Shown piece by piece: positions 8,563-18,999 of a stretch of 64,000 nucleotides of DNA. Below the pieces are notes generated by a model. It was not told where the DNA came from. It saw nothing but the letters and a program-made list of their open reading frames with translations, and searched no databases. Numbering within the stretch: the stretch's first letter is position 1; every line of letters starts with the position of its first letter. The translations under genes and the position numbers were made by a program. The stretch covers positions 248,001-312,000 of the forward strand of contig NZ_JAGKSP010000001.1 of assembly GCF_017942085.1 (NCBI RefSeq), given 5' to 3'. Source of the DNA: Paenibacillus lignilyticus (GTDB lineage: Bacteria > Bacillota > Bacilli > Paenibacillales > Paenibacillaceae).

Positions 8563-10782
8563 TTAAAAAAAGCTGTCCCACTCACTGTTCACAAGAATTT
8601 TTCCTGTTTTTTTCAGTTCTTGGCGTGCGGAAGCGACCAATTCTCGCATACCGACGGGGCGTCCCGCGGCCGCGGCCATGAAGGCTGCCGTAAGCACAAT
8701 ATTTTTGATATTGCCGCCCGCAACTTCAATTCTGGCAGCTAAAGCAGCGAAATCCACATCGCTCGCAAGCGGCGTCGCTGCCGGGAACATCGTACGCCAC
8801 AGCTTCTCCCGATGCTCGGCGTCCGGAAACGGAAACTTAACGACAATATTGATTCTTCGCAGGAAAGCGTCATCTATATTTTGTTGAAAATTCGTTGCCA
8901 GAATGGACACGCCCTCGTATTCTTCCATCTTTTGAAGCAGGTACGCGGTCTCCACATTGGCATATTTGTCATGTGCGTCTTTTACCTCGGATCGTTTGCC
9001 AAACAGGGCGTCAGACTCATCGAAGAATAGGATCGCATTCGTTCGCTGGGCCTCCTTGAAAATGTCATGCAGGTTCTTCTCGGTCTCCCCGATATATTTG
9101 CTAATCACCTGCGAGAGATCGATTTTGTATGCTTCAAGTCCCAGTTCGTTGGCCGCAACTTCAGCTGCCATCGTTTTACCCGTTCCGGGCGGTCCGGCGA
9201 ACATCATGCTGAGACCTTTGCCATAGGACAGCTTCCGATCGAATCCCCATGTCCCATACACATCGCGCCGGTACTTCATCATATTACAAGCCTGCCGCAG
9301 CAAATCGAGATGCTCGTGCGGGAGAATGAGATCCTCGAACGTGTAGCGCGGATTCAGCTTCTTCGCTTTCTTCTCGAGCTCGTGGTTCAACTGCACGGCA
9401 GCCCCCCGCTCGAAATGCACCTCTTCCGTATAATCGGCACCTTCATGCTCGGCAAGCCGCTTCGCCTCAAGAACAGCGCGATTGATTTGACCCGGAGAGA
9501 GTCGAAACTTATCGGCCATCGCTTCCGCTGATTCGGATGCTGCCGCGCTTTCCTCCCCCCAGATCCGCCAAAGCATACGCTGCTCTTCGATTGTCGGCGG
9601 CGTCAGCTCTACCTGATAGATAACGGACCGGCTCGGCACGGGCAGCTCGCTGTAATGAGCCCGTTCCCGCGAAAGCCACAACAACAGCCCGCCGCTTCTG
9701 CGGATCCACTGCTCGATTACGGTCCGGTACATCGTGAGCTTGCCGTCCGGTGCCATGAAGTGATCGCCTCCGGCAATGCCGACAATGGAATCCGTCAGCT
9801 TCGCTTCCCGGAATAATTGATGCAATACCGTAACCGTCTTCATACGCTCGGCTTCCAAGCTATCCCCTTGCAGCAGAAGCAACGGACGGTTTAATGACGC
9901 GGCCAAATGCTTCGCATGCAATTGCTTCCCTGACCCGCCGGCACCATACAGATGAAGCACGGCAGGTTTGCCTGCCTCAAGATGCAGCTCCGCAAAGCGG
10001 CGCATTTCACCTTGCTTGGAAGCACCGATTAGAAGCGGTTGAAGCTCCTCACCTTTGCCGTCATCTTCGCTTTCGCCGTCGCCGTTGACACCGCCTTCGA
10101 AGCGACTGACCCACCCTTCCAGCCGGCCATCGCTGCGCTCCGCCTCGAGCAAGAAGGAAACGATTCGTCCATCCAACCGCAGCGGCCGGGCAAGCGTCGA
10201 TGTCGCATCTCCCTCATCAGCTGCGAGAAGCCAGCGCTGCAGCGGCTGCTCCGCCTGGAAAGATGACCGTGCCGCATAACGCTCCGATTCGTTATCGCAT
10301 AACAGCCGCAACGCCAAATCAACCGTCGGAAGCTTGCTTGTCACATCATCCTGCAAATAGCCATACAGCTTCTCATATTTGCGGTTATACTCCGGCGCAA
10401 GCGCCATAACAATAACTTCCTGTTCGAACCGATTGAGCTTAAACCGCTTCACAAGCCGCATTAATGCAGACTGCCAGCCGGCTGTTGATTCAACGGCTAA
10501 ACTTAACCGCTCTGCAATGACTTCATTGAGCTCTGCAATTTCGTCTTGCATCCCGGCAAGTGTCGGCGGAAGCTCCCCGTTGCTCCCCGCTTTGCCATTG
10601 GTCCGGAGCAGACGCATCACTTCATCGTCCGTAATGAGCAGCCCTCGCATGGGATCGAGCGGATTCTCATCGCCTTCCAGCTCTATCTTGCATTGCAGCT
10701 TAAATGCAATCATGAGATCGAGCTTACGAAGCTCGTCACTCCAATGCTCAAAGCCGCTCGTATAAGGTTGTAGCTTCATCAC
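8563..10782 (-). CDS. AAA+ ATPase of the contractile injection system (Pvc15/Afp15-like)
   Basis: 739 aa from the double ATG at 10782/10779. The C-terminal AAA module carries Walker A GPPGTGKTMAAE and Walker B ILFFDESDALFG, with a likely arginine finger in DDAFLRRINIVVKFPFPD. An earlier region near residue 280 has a degenerate P-loop (GAGGSGKQ), so only the second module is expected to hydrolyse ATP. Such ATPases are a hallmark of eCIS and are thought to act in particle assembly. It is the first gene of the visible locus, 88 nt before the DUF4255 gene. The family call is firm; the exact assembly step is not known from sequence. Confidence 0.93.
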   Translation of the reverse strand: MMKLQPYTSGFEHWSDELRKLDLMIAFKLQCKIELEGDENPLDPMRGLLITDDEVMRLLRTNGKAGSNGELPPTLAGMQDEIAELNEVIAERLSLAVESTAGWQSALMRLVKRFKLNRFEQEVIVMALAPEYNRKYEKLYGYLQDDVTSKLPTVDLALRLLCDNESERYAARSSFQAEQPLQRWLLAADEGDATSTLARPLRLDGRIVSFLLEAERSDGRLEGWVSRFEGGVNGDGESEDDGKGEELQPLLIGASKQGEMRRFAELHLEAGKPAVLHLYGAGGSGKQLHAKHLAASLNRPLLLLQGDSLEAERMKTVTVLHQLFREAKLTDSIVGIAGGDHFMAPDGKLTMYRTVIEQWIRRSGGLLLWLSRERAHYSELPVPSRSVIYQVELTPPTIEEQRMLWRIWGEESAAASESAEAMADKFRLSPGQINRAVLEAKRLAEHEGADYTEEVHFERGAAVQLNHELEKKAKKLNPRYTFEDLILPHEHLDLLRQACNMMKYRRDVYGTWGFDRKLSYGKGLSMMFAGPPGTGKTMAAEVAANELGLEAYKIDLSQVISKYIGETEKNLHDIFKEAQRTNAILFFDESDALFGKRSEVKDAHDKYANVETAYLLQKMEEYEGVSILATNFQQNIDDAFLRRINIVVKFPFPDAEHREKLWRTMFPAATPLASDVDFAALAARIEVAGGNIKNIVLTAAFMAAAAGRPVGMRELVASARQELKKTGKILVNSEWDSFF

Positions 10783-10833
10783 TCTTCATCGACTCCATTC
10801 GTGCAATTGGGCATAAATTTACCCTTTTTATAT

Positions 10834-10920
10834 TCTAACGGTTGCCAGTGAGCTTATTTGAACCTTTTCCACCAGGAATCGACCAATTTGGTGCAAATAA
10901 CTTCTGTTACAACCGTTAGA
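10834..10920. repeat. Perfect 11-bp inverted repeat upstream of the eCIS ATPase gene
   Basis: TCTAACGGTTG at 10834-10844 is repeated as its exact reverse complement at 10910-10920, 65 nt apart. The arms flank the region expected to hold the promoter of the eCIS ATPase gene. Paired operators for a looping regulator would look like this; it is not followed by a T-run and does not look like a terminator. Confidence 0.5.
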
Positions 10921-10923
10921 GCA

Positions 10924-10959
10924 GAAAAAAAAGGCTGTCGAGACAATCTCGGGCAGCCT
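10924..10959 (-). terminator. Intrinsic terminator after the chemoreceptor gene
   Basis: An AGGCTG-TCGAGA / TCTCG-GGCAGCCT hairpin with a 3-nt loop is followed on the minus strand by eight T residues. It ends the chemoreceptor transcript and separates it from the eCIS operon. Confidence 0.85.
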
Positions 10960-10999
10960 GTGCGCTCATCAAGTCATTGATTCCGTTCATTCCCAACCA

Positions 11000-12691
11000 T
11001 CAGCTCAGCTTGAATCCGTTTAGAACGGCATGCAAATCATCAGCCAGCTTCGTCAGCTCCAGCGAAGCCGATGAAATCTCCTGCATCGTAGCCAGCTGCT
11101 CTTCGGTTGCCGCCGAATTGTTCTGACAAGATGCAGCTACTTCATGGCTTGCCGCAGCAACGGCCTCCGCCATCCGAACGATGCTGCGGCTCGATTCGGC
11201 TAGTTCGCCGGTCGTATCCGACGTATTCTGAACACGGGTAGATACGGCTTCGATGCTTGTCTCGATGGATTGGAACAACCGGTCAACCTGAGTTGTTTTC
11301 ACAAGTCCGCTGCCCGCTTTCTTCGAAACCGTGTTCATACTAGCAACAGCCTGATTCACACGGCTTAATATCTCTTGAATCAGCTCCGTAATTTGCTGAG
11401 CCGACACTTTCGACTGCTCGGCCAGCTTCCGAATTTCAAGCGCGACTACCGCAAAACCTTTGCCATGCTCGCCGGCTCGCGAAGCTTCGATCGATGCATT
11501 AAGCGCGAGCAGATTCGTCCGGTTAGCGACTTCGGAGATCATGCTCGTAATGCCGCCAATCTCTTGGGACTGCTTCTCTAACGATAGAATAACGCCGGAA
11601 GCATCCTGTACATGGTCATGGATATCTTTCATCTCATGCAGCACTTCTTTAATCGAATGGGTCCCCTGCGTAGAAGATTCGGATGCGGCGGAGGCAAGCT
11701 TGGCTACTTCCTCGTTCGCTTCCGATACCCGGCTAATGCCTTCGGACATTTGGGCAATTGCGCTAATCGCAGACGCCAGCTGCTCCTGCTCACGTTCCGC
11801 GCGAATGGCAATAAACTGCGTCGCCTCTACGATATTCTCCGTTGCCCGCGTGGTCTGTTCCGCGCTCTCACTAAGCTGTACGGAAGAGAACGACACCTGC
11901 TTCGCTGTAGCCATCGCCCGGGTAAGTATCGTTCTTAGATTTGCAATCATAAGATTGAAGGATTGCGCCAGCTCAGCAAGCTCACCCTGTGTACGAATCT
12001 CCAGATCCCGGCTTAAATCGCCGCGACCATCGGCAATATCACGGAGTTGCGTATTAATTAATTTAAGAGGTCTTGTAATGGAGCGAGTGAGCAATAAACC
12101 GAGCATGATTGCAGAGAGCAAAGCAGCTGCGAATAAACTCATGATCCACCTATTTTGTGCTTTTGCCTCGTGATCACGGTCTACAACATCAGCCGCCATC
12201 TCGGAATCGAGGCCCGCGAGCAGCTCATCGTTAATCTTCTCGATTTCTTTGCGCGTCGACCGTTCCTCGCCAAAATGAAGCGCCAGCGCTTCCTTGCTCT
12301 TGCCCGCATGCATTAGCTCCAGCGTTTGAGTACTGGAATGCCCGAATTTCTCAAATGTCGCTTTAATTTGTTCAATGACTTGCCTGTTCTCATCATCTAA
12401 AGTCGGATTCGCGAGAATCTTCGCAAGCAAACCTTCAACTGCTTTGTACTTATCCGCGATTTGACTTTCAAACTGCTCATCCTGTGACAGTAAATAAGCC
12501 CGTTCATCATTGGACATGCCGGTAATCGTATTTTCCAATGATTTAAGCTGATACCGAACTTCCCCATCCTGCAGCATCTCCGTATAAGCCGACTTCGTGT
12601 GAGTCATATGCGTATAAGCAAGAAGACCCAGCGCAACCATCAGAACAATTACAAGTGCAAATGACCCAAGCAGCTTCGTACGAATATTCAT
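11000..12691 (-). CDS. Methyl-accepting chemotaxis protein (four-helix-bundle sensor)
   Basis: 563 aa from the ATG at 12691, 9 nt after AGGGGG; a TTG two codons earlier is too close to that site. Layout: TM1 at about 8-28, an all-helical extracellular domain (about 30-180, 4HB type), TM2 near 185-205, HAMP with the [18 protein letters not shown] start, then a signalling coiled coil whose tip contains [19 protein letters not shown]. No pentapeptide CheR tether is seen at the C-terminus. It lies beside a CheA/CheW operon and is the nearest candidate receptor for that array. The gene has its own terminator downstream. Confidence 0.95.
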   Translation of the reverse strand: MNIRTKLLGSFALVIVLMVALGLLAYTHMTHTKSAYTEMLQDGEVRYQLKSLENTITGMSNDERAYLLSQDEQFESQIADKYKAVEGLLAKILANPTLDDENRQVIEQIKATFEKFGHSSTQTLELMHAGKSKEALALHFGEERSTRKEIEKINDELLAGLDSEMAADVVDRDHEAKAQNRWIMSLFAAALLSAIMLGLLLTRSITRPLKLINTQLRDIADGRGDLSRDLEIRTQGELAELAQSFNLMIANLRTILTRAMATAKQVSFSSVQLSESAEQTTRATENIVEATQFIAIRAEREQEQLASAISAIAQMSEGISRVSEANEEVAKLASAASESSTQGTHSIKEVLHEMKDIHDHVQDASGVILSLEKQSQEIGGITSMISEVANRTNLLALNASIEASRAGEHGKGFAVVALEIRKLAEQSKVSAQQITELIQEILSRVNQAVASMNTVSKKAGSGLVKTTQVDRLFQSIETSIEAVSTRVQNTSDTTGELAESSRSIVRMAEAVAAASHEVAASCQNNSAATEEQLATMQEISSASLELTKLADDLHAVLNGFKLS

Positions 12692-12723
12692 ACCCAATTA
12701 CCCCCTATTGTTGACTGACTGGT

Positions 12724-15700
12724 TTAGCATTGTAATTCCTCGGGAATGGAATCTATGGTCTCCCGCAACACGCGTTGAACCTCGAGCAATTGCGATTTGA
12801 AGTTGGCCGTGTCCTCGATCAATACCTCCTCGAAGAGCACTGCAGCTTGCGCGAGCTCATCCGCCATTAAATTACGGGCAACCCCGATTAATGTATGTAC
12901 ATCCCGTTTCACTTTCGTTATGTTTCCTTCTTCCAAATCAACAAGTACATGTCCGGTAAAATGTTCGTATTCCTTCTTAAACAGCTTCAGCACATGATCC
13001 ATGATGGCTGTGTTGCCATCCAACCGCTCTCGCAATTTATCCAGTGGAATTCCCGCTGGAGCACTCTTCATCGGAAGCCATTTCTGAATCACGGACAGCA
13101 GCTGGTTAATATCAAGCGGCTTAAGTATGACTTCATTCATACCTGACGCGATGTACAGGTCATGATCTTCTTTGAGCACATTAGCTGTCAGAGCCACGAT
13201 CGGAATCTGTTTAAAGGCATCATTGCAGCGAATTTGCGTGGTTGTCTCCACGCCATCCATTTCCGGCATGAAAATATCCATCAGAACCAGATCCACCTTG
13301 GTCGTATCCAGCAGCTTAATCGCTTCTTGCCCGGAACTGGCCACGGTTACTTGAAAACCATGCATAAGCAGTGTCTCGCGCGCTACCTGCTGATTAATAT
13401 AGTTGTCTTCAACGAGCAGCAAATGGATCGACTTGCTCTTTACGATGAATGATGCGCTATGTTCTGAACGATGCTTCAGCGATGGATACAGCAGCGAGTT
13501 TAAAGTGCGGAACAGCTCCTTGCGGCTTATCGGCTTGATCAGCATATCGTCGGGATAATCATTCTTCATCATGGACAGCAGTTCTTCTCGCGCATAGGCC
13601 GTCGATAACGTAATGATATGTATCCCTCTTTTTCGGCTGATGCGTATCAGCTCTTCCCACGAATAATGGCCATACATATCATCGATTTCCATATCCAGTA
13701 CGATACACGAAACCGGTCCAAGCGCCTCGTTCTTCTCTTCCAGCTTCTTGAACATAGCGCTCCAATTGCTTGCTGCCGTGACCAGGCAGGAGAAGGACTC
13801 CAGCATCTGACTCAAGCTCTCTTGCGCGACCTCATGGTCCTCGACTACAAGGACATGGAGCGGACCGCCGATTAGGGTGAGATCCCAGCTGTCGGGATTG
13901 CATTTTTGCACAATCGGAAACTCCAAAGTAAACGTAAACTTGCTCCCGACTCCCCACATACTCTCTACTTGCAGCTCACCGCCCATCAAGCTGACAAGCT
14001 GATAAGCAATCGATAAGCCAAGTCCCGTCCCGCTATGTTGATTCAAATAATTACCCTGCCAAAAGGGTTCGAACAGTCTGCTGATCTGCTCGTCCGATAT
14101 GCCGATTCCGGTATCCTCCACTAGGAAACGCAGTGACAGCGAACTGTCTGTCTGCTTCACAAGCTCCACTCGAATGCGAACATAACCAAGCTCCGTAAAC
14201 TTAATCGCATTGCTGCATAAGTTCAGCAGTGTTTGCTTCATTCGAAGCGGATCCCCCAATACAAGGTCAGGAAGCTCCGCAGGGGTGTCCAAAATAATTT
14301 CGATTTGCTTTTTGTCCATTAACACACTGAGCGTATTTGTAATTTCACTTAGCATGTCATCCATATTGAACGAAATTTGCTCCAGCATCATCTTGTTCGC
14401 TTCGAGCTTGGAAAGGTCCAAAATATCGTTTATCAATCCGAGCAGCAAATGCGAGGAAGTAATGATTTTATCCGTGTAATCCTTCTGTACAAAAGACAAA
14501 TCCGTATTGAGCAGCAATCGTGATAGTCCGATAATGCCATTGAGCGGCGTGCGAATCTCATGGCTCACTTTGGCCATGATTTGGCTTTTGGCGTTATTGG
14601 CTTGATCGGCTTCCTGTCTTCGCTTTAACGCTGATAGGTCATGCAATGTCGCCGTTAGGCCGACAACAGCCAGATCAGATCCCAGAATTGGCGAGAGCGT
14701 GACATAATAATCGATCGTTTGCCCTTTTTTCACTCTTAATTTTGCTTCAAAGACTTCTACTTGTAAGTTGGATAGCGCGCTTGCAAATTTCGCGTCCCAA
14801 CCCGCCCAATCCTCAATGTCGAGCACCTCATGCAGATTGCTGAATGGCGGCATTTCATCGCATTCGAACACGCTCATGCCTTTCGCATTAATGGAGATAA
14901 TCTCTCCTTGCGGAGTTAAGCTTACGATGCAATCCTGGGAGCTCTCTACAATGACCTTATAACGCTCCTCGCTCTCCTTGATTCGATCTTGCGCTTCTTT
15001 CAGCTCCGTAATATCGGTTACAGAGCCTATCACGCTGGTAACGACTCCATTGGTATAGACAGGGCACAATCGTGTCATGAAAATGCCGCCTTGAATGCTC
15101 AATTCATAGCTTTGCTTGCTTCCCTTCCAGGCATCGATATAACGCTCTTCGAGGAAACGGTTCGTTTCTTGAGAAAGGGCTGTTACTTCTTCTATCGATT
15201 TACCCAGAAAGTCGGATGGCTTTAATGCGATATGCGGCAGCAGCTGTCCCCCCATAACGGAGAAAACGAAGCTGTTTGGACTGCGGATCAACTTAAAGGA
15301 GAATCCGGGCTGATTGTTCAGCATTTCGGATAAATCGGTTTTGACCCCTTGAAGTTCCGCTCGATAGGCATCTGAACGCAGCAGATAATGCAAGAACGAC
15401 GCAACAAGAGCACCTCCAAGCAACACATAAAAAGACCAAATCAACAAGCCGGATTCTGTCGTGATCGCATCAAAGAGCAAATCATAAATGAGAATAATCA
15501 GTAGAGGGGATATAATCATCAGACACCAGCGTGTCCAATAATGTACAACATAGCGGAGAAGAAGAATACAGCTTAATAGGATGAAGAAACCGACGCTTAC
15601 GATGTGGTAGAAGTAATTGGCGTTGTTCACGGCTCGATACACCATCATCGAGGCAAAAGCGAGAATAGCCGCATACGGCCCGCCAAGTTCTGCGGCTATG

Positions 15701-15909
15701 AAGACGGCAATCGTCTTCAGGTCGACGGTAATGCCGCGTCCAATTTCATGACCGAACTGGCTTAACAAGATACCGGCGAAGCCGTTGGCAATTCCCATGG
15801 CGATGATGAGCCGCAAACGTGAGCCGGCCTTTAGTTTTACATATAACCTCGTAATGAGAAAAACACATAGTCCCAATAAGGTAAAATTAAACAATAAATC
15901 CTGATACAT
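12724..15909 (-). CDS. Hybrid sensor histidine kinase (5TM-LYT, PAS, HisKA, HATPase, two REC, Hpt)
   Basis: 1,061 aa from the ATG at 15909, 6 nt after GAGGAGGG; a longer frame reads through that site. The N-terminus is a LytS/YhcK-type multi-pass sensor (about 1-190). It is followed by PAS domains (near 225-310 and 330-430), the dimerisation helix with [16 protein letters not shown], an ATPase domain with the N box ([11 protein letters not shown]), DTGIGI and [12 protein letters not shown]. Next come a first receiver-like domain ([12 protein letters not shown]), a second full receiver ([26 protein letters not shown]) and an Hpt-like end ([13 protein letters not shown]). The multistep His-Asp-His chain is complete. 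The divergent regulator at 16044 and the neighbouring c-di-GMP protein are possible partners. Confidence 0.93.
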   Translation of the reverse strand: MYQDLLFNFTLLGLCVFLITRLYVKLKAGSRLRLIIAMGIANGFAGILLSQFGHEIGRGITVDLKTIAVFIAAELGGPYAAILAFASMMVYRAVNNANYFYHIVSVGFFILLSCILLLRYVVHYWTRWCLMIISPLLIILIYDLLFDAITTESGLLIWSFYVLLGGALVASFLHYLLRSDAYRAELQGVKTDLSEMLNNQPGFSFKLIRSPNSFVFSVMGGQLLPHIALKPSDFLGKSIEEVTALSQETNRFLEERYIDAWKGSKQSYELSIQGGIFMTRLCPVYTNGVVTSVIGSVTDITELKEAQDRIKESEERYKVIVESSQDCIVSLTPQGEIISINAKGMSVFECDEMPPFSNLHEVLDIEDWAGWDAKFASALSNLQVEVFEAKLRVKKGQTIDYYVTLSPILGSDLAVVGLTATLHDLSALKRRQEADQANNAKSQIMAKVSHEIRTPLNGIIGLSRLLLNTDLSFVQKDYTDKIITSSHLLLGLINDILDLSKLEANKMMLEQISFNMDDMLSEITNTLSVLMDKKQIEIILDTPAELPDLVLGDPLRMKQTLLNLCSNAIKFTELGYVRIRVELVKQTDSSLSLRFLVEDTGIGISDEQISRLFEPFWQGNYLNQHSGTGLGLSIAYQLVSLMGGELQVESMWGVGSKFTFTLEFPIVQKCNPDSWDLTLIGGPLHVLVVEDHEVAQESLSQMLESFSCLVTAASNWSAMFKKLEEKNEALGPVSCIVLDMEIDDMYGHYSWEELIRISRKRGIHIITLSTAYAREELLSMMKNDYPDDMLIKPISRKELFRTLNSLLYPSLKHRSEHSASFIVKSKSIHLLLVEDNYINQQVARETLLMHGFQVTVASSGQEAIKLLDTTKVDLVLMDIFMPEMDGVETTTQIRCNDAFKQIPIVALTANVLKEDHDLYIASGMNEVILKPLDINQLLSVIQKWLPMKSAPAGIPLDKLRERLDGNTAIMDHVLKLFKKEYEHFTGHVLVDLEEGNITKVKRDVHTLIGVARNLMADELAQAAVLFEEVLIEDTANFKSQLLEVQRVLRETIDSIPEELQC

Positions 15910-16043
15910 GTAATTCCCTCCTCTTATTCGACGCGAAAGGAGATAGACTGACACGATTCGACATTATATAATGATACATACAACGATACTTAACCTGTCC
16001 GAAAAATACAAGACTATGTTTAAGTGCAAGGGGATGTTATTGT

Positions 16044-16736
16044 TTGACGAATTTGTTGATTGTTGAAGACGATATCATTTTCGGCGATATGCTCTCTCTT
16101 TATTTAAGAGAAGAAGGCTATAACGTGACGCGGGTTCCGACTGCCGCGAGTGGAATTGCTTCCCTACAGTCTGAGCCTCCGGATCTCATTGTGCTTGATT
16201 TGATTTTGCCGGACACCCAGGATGCTAATCCTTGTATTTTGTTTAGACAATTTACCCCTATCCCCATTATCGTCATTTCCAGCGAAACGAAAGTTTCCAT
16301 GAAGATCCATTCTCTGACCGAAGGGGCTGACGATTTCATATGCAAGCCTTTCAGTTTGCAGGAATTGAAAGCTCGTATAGAAACCGTGCTGCGCCGGACC
16401 TCTCCTAAGCCGCTTGAAGCCGACAATGAACGTCCGGCTAACGATGCCACCCAACGTATTAACTTGGATATGGACAGCAGACATATTCTCATTCATGGCG
16501 ATATGATCGAAACCACCTTCTCCGAATTCGAAATCATGCGTCTGATGTTCCACTCTCCCGGGAAAGTCTTCAGCAGAGAGGCCCTCGTGAACAGCCTGCG
16601 CGGATATGATTCCTTTATAAATGAACGCTCCATTGACTTCCATGTGACGAATCTGCGCAAGAAGATCGAAGAGAATCCGAAGCAACCCGTCATCATTAAG
16701 ACGGTCTGGGGCGTCGGTTATAAACTAATCATGTAA
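16044..16736 (+). CDS. OmpR/PhoB-type response regulator
   Basis: 230 aa from a TTG at 16044 behind AAGGGGA. The receiver domain has the acidic pair at residues 9-10 (IVEDD), the phosphoacceptor Asp52 (IVLDLILPD) and the conserved Lys in FICKPFSL. A winged-helix DNA-binding domain follows: TFSEFEIMRLMFHSPGKVFS, then VTNLRKKIEENP and TVWGVGYKL. It is divergent from the hybrid kinase gene, with about 134 nt between the two starts, and could be its partner or an orphan. It has no dedicated downstream gene on its strand. Confidence 0.93.
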   Translation: MTNLLIVEDDIIFGDMLSLYLREEGYNVTRVPTAASGIASLQSEPPDLIVLDLILPDTQDANPCILFRQFTPIPIIVISSETKVSMKIHSLTEGADDFICKPFSLQELKARIETVLRRTSPKPLEADNERPANDATQRINLDMDSRHILIHGDMIETTFSEFEIMRLMFHSPGKVFSREALVNSLRGYDSFINERSIDFHVTNLRKKIEENPKQPVIIKTVWGVGYKLIM

Positions 16737-16763
16737 CAAGAAGACCGATATTGCTGCTCATCT

Positions 16764-16800
16764 AAACAAAGAATCCAGTAACATACCGTTACTGGATTCT
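16764..16800 (-). terminator. Terminator-like hairpin between convergent genes
   Basis: A perfect 12-bp inverted repeat (GAATCCAGTAAC at 16771-16782, its complement at 16788-16799, 5-nt loop) is followed on the minus strand by TTTGTTT. It probably ends the che/c-di-GMP operon and may also stop the converging regulator transcript, although the plus-strand flank is not T-rich. Confidence 0.7.
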
Positions 16801-16827
16801 CGTGTACTACCGATACAACTTTCACTG

Positions 16828-18999
16828 CTAGACAAGCTGTTCCAGAGCCAGCAGCTCCGATACAGCTCCCGACTCCATCGGATGGCCAAACATGTAGCCT
16901 TGCATGGTCATGCAGCCGTATTGGAGCAGCAGCCTGCACTCTTCTTCCGTTTCGACCCCTTCGGCAATAACCTGCAGATTCAAGTTCTCCGCCATAGTAA
17001 TAATGGTATTGACGATGGAAGCATTTACGTTATGCAGGTCCATCCCCTTCACGAACGACTGATCTATCTTCAGCTTGTCGATCGGCAATTCGCTAAGATA
17101 GCTAAGTGAGCTATAGCCGGTTCCGAAATCGTCGATGGCAATCGACACGCCCAGTTTCTTTAAGTTACGCAAGAGCGTCAATGCATGATGTTTATTCATC
17201 GTCATGCTCTCCGTGATTTCGATGACCAAATACTCCGCTGCCAAACCGGTCTCATTCAATATATTCTCGATGCGTTCGATGATTTTCCCGTCATTGAATT
17301 GCTGTGTCGATAAGTTGACCGCGATCGGAATTTTCGGCAACCCTTCATTCTGCCACCGTTTGTTTTGCCGGCAGGCTTCCAGCAGCACCCATTCCCCAAT
17401 CGAATGAATCAATCCCGTTTCTTCCGCAATCGGAATGAATTCAGCCGGCGATACCCTTCCGAGCTCCGGGCTTTGCCAGCGAATTAAACATTCGAGGCCT
17501 GTAATAATGCGATCTCTGCCATTGAGGATCGGCTGAAAATGCAACAGAAATTCCTTCCGTTCAATCGCTTTGCGAAGACGGCTCTCAATATCCATTTTAC
17601 GATGGATTTGTTCATGGAAACGCGGCTCATAGAATTGCAGTCGGTTGCCGCCGTCACCTTTTGCAATATTCATCGCCATATGGGCATAACGAATGAGCAT
17701 CTCTTTGTCTCTGTGATCGCCCGGATATTGGCTGATCCCAATACTTGCCGTCATATGGATTTCTTGACCGTCAAGCATGACCGGCGTACGAATCGTATCC
17801 AATAAATTCTGCGCCTTCTGGTAGGTTATTTCCGCGGAAGCGTCGCCTATAATGCAAATAAATTCATCGGTGCCTGCCCGAATGATCATTGTTTTATCAT
17901 CCGTAATCCGCTTCAATCGTCTGGAGAACAGCTGAAGCAACGAATCGCTCTTCTGATGTCCGATAGAATCATTGATCAGCTTAAAGTGATCGAAATTGAA
18001 ATACATGACGGCAAAGCGATCATAGAGCGTAATGACGCGATCCATTTCATCATGAAGCTGATTCCGGTTAGGCAGACCTGTGAGCTGGTCATGATTCAAC
18101 AGGAAATGAACCTTCTCTTCCATTCGCTTCTGATCCGTCACTTCGAAACAAACGCCGATAAGCTCCTTCACTACCCCATTGACTCGCAAGGGCCGCAACA
18201 CGAGCAGGAAACAGGCTTTCTTCCATTCCATCTCAAAGCTGATACACCGATCGCTCTCCCATGCCCGTTGAAACTGCTCATTCAATACGGAAGCATTCTC
18301 AGGCTGAAACACACGATCAATCGGTTGTCCGACAAAACTTTGACTGGATTTGCCAAAGCGGTACAACAATTCCCCTTTGAAGTCCATGAACGTAAATTGG
18401 CCATTCACCTTAATCACCGAAGCATAGATACCATTCAACAATCTCATCGTTCGGTTTAATTCTTCATGAACCGTATTCTCGCCCACAAGACAGCCCGTCA
18501 TAAACTCCAGCAGCAGCTTGAATTCGCGATTGGTCAGTTCATCCTGCTCAAGTTTCTTCCAGAATGGTTTCGCCTCGATTGCCGCATGGCAGCGAAGCAG
18601 AAACTCTTCTTCTACCTGCTCGTTGTGAGGGAATTGAAACAGCGTATCTTTATGAAAGAAATCTGCGGCACCTTTCGAAAGTGCCGTAAGCGCCGGTGAT
18701 GACCCTTCATCCGTATAGCTGCTAAGCATAATGACGGGGATCGGATAATGGATCATCAATTGGCTTAAGGTTGTAAGCCCATCGAGCACAGGCATTTCGA
18801 TATCCATCGTCACGAGGTCAGGCTGGAGCTCAACCAATTGGTCGAGCGCCTCCTGTCCGTTTGCCGCTGTGCCCATGACCCACAATTTCGGATCTTTCTC
18901 GATTAACATCGTTATCATGCGCCGCATAACGGCGGAATCATCAACGACCAATACACCGTATTTCTCCGGTCGTTCCATCAGACCCAAAAATTTACGCAT
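16828..18999 (-). CDS. CheB-type receiver fused to GGDEF and EAL domains (c-di-GMP phosphodiesterase)
   Basis: 723 aa. Residues about 14-130 form a receiver of the CheB kind (VVDDSAVMRRMI, phosphoacceptor Asp66 in VTMDIEMPVLDG, PVIMLSS). A PAS-like segment follows (about 190-290). The GGDEF domain is degenerate, with GTDEF in place of GGDEF, so cyclase activity is doubtful. The EAL domain has ECL as its signature and keeps the other key residues: AVNLSTQQF, VIEITESM, AIDDFGTGYSS, KLKIDQSF, IAEGVE and MQGYMFG. An active phosphodiesterase gated by phosphorylation is predicted. Its start overlaps the end of cheA by 8 nt, so translation is coupled and CheA is the likely phosphodonor. Confidence 0.92.
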   Translation of the reverse strand: MRKFLGLMERPEKYGVLVVDDSAVMRRMITMLIEKDPKLWVMGTAANGQEALDQLVELQPDLVTMDIEMPVLDGLTTLSQLMIHYPIPVIMLSSYTDEGSSPALTALSKGAADFFHKDTLFQFPHNEQVEEEFLLRCHAAIEAKPFWKKLEQDELTNREFKLLLEFMTGCLVGENTVHEELNRTMRLLNGIYASVIKVNGQFTFMDFKGELLYRFGKSSQSFVGQPIDRVFQPENASVLNEQFQRAWESDRCISFEMEWKKACFLLVLRPLRVNGVVKELIGVCFEVTDQKRMEEKVHFLLNHDQLTGLPNRNQLHDEMDRVITLYDRFAVMYFNFDHFKLINDSIGHQKSDSLLQLFSRRLKRITDDKTMIIRAGTDEFICIIGDASAEITYQKAQNLLDTIRTPVMLDGQEIHMTASIGISQYPGDHRDKEMLIRYAHMAMNIAKGDGGNRLQFYEPRFHEQIHRKMDIESRLRKAIERKEFLLHFQPILNGRDRIITGLECLIRWQSPELGRVSPAEFIPIAEETGLIHSIGEWVLLEACRQNKRWQNEGLPKIPIAVNLSTQQFNDGKIIERIENILNETGLAAEYLVIEITESMTMNKHHALTLLRNLKKLGVSIAIDDFGTGYSSLSYLSELPIDKLKIDQSFVKGMDLHNVNASIVNTIITMAENLNLQVIAEGVETEEECRLLLQYGCMTMQGYMFGHPMESGAVSELLALEQLV

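Noticed and set aside
1-10782. Prophage or phage-tail bacteriocin in place of eCIS
   Set aside because: The Pvc15-like ATPase, DUF4255 and DUF6760 proteins are eCIS markers and no phage head, lysis or integration gene is visible; not fully excluded because the left part is missing.
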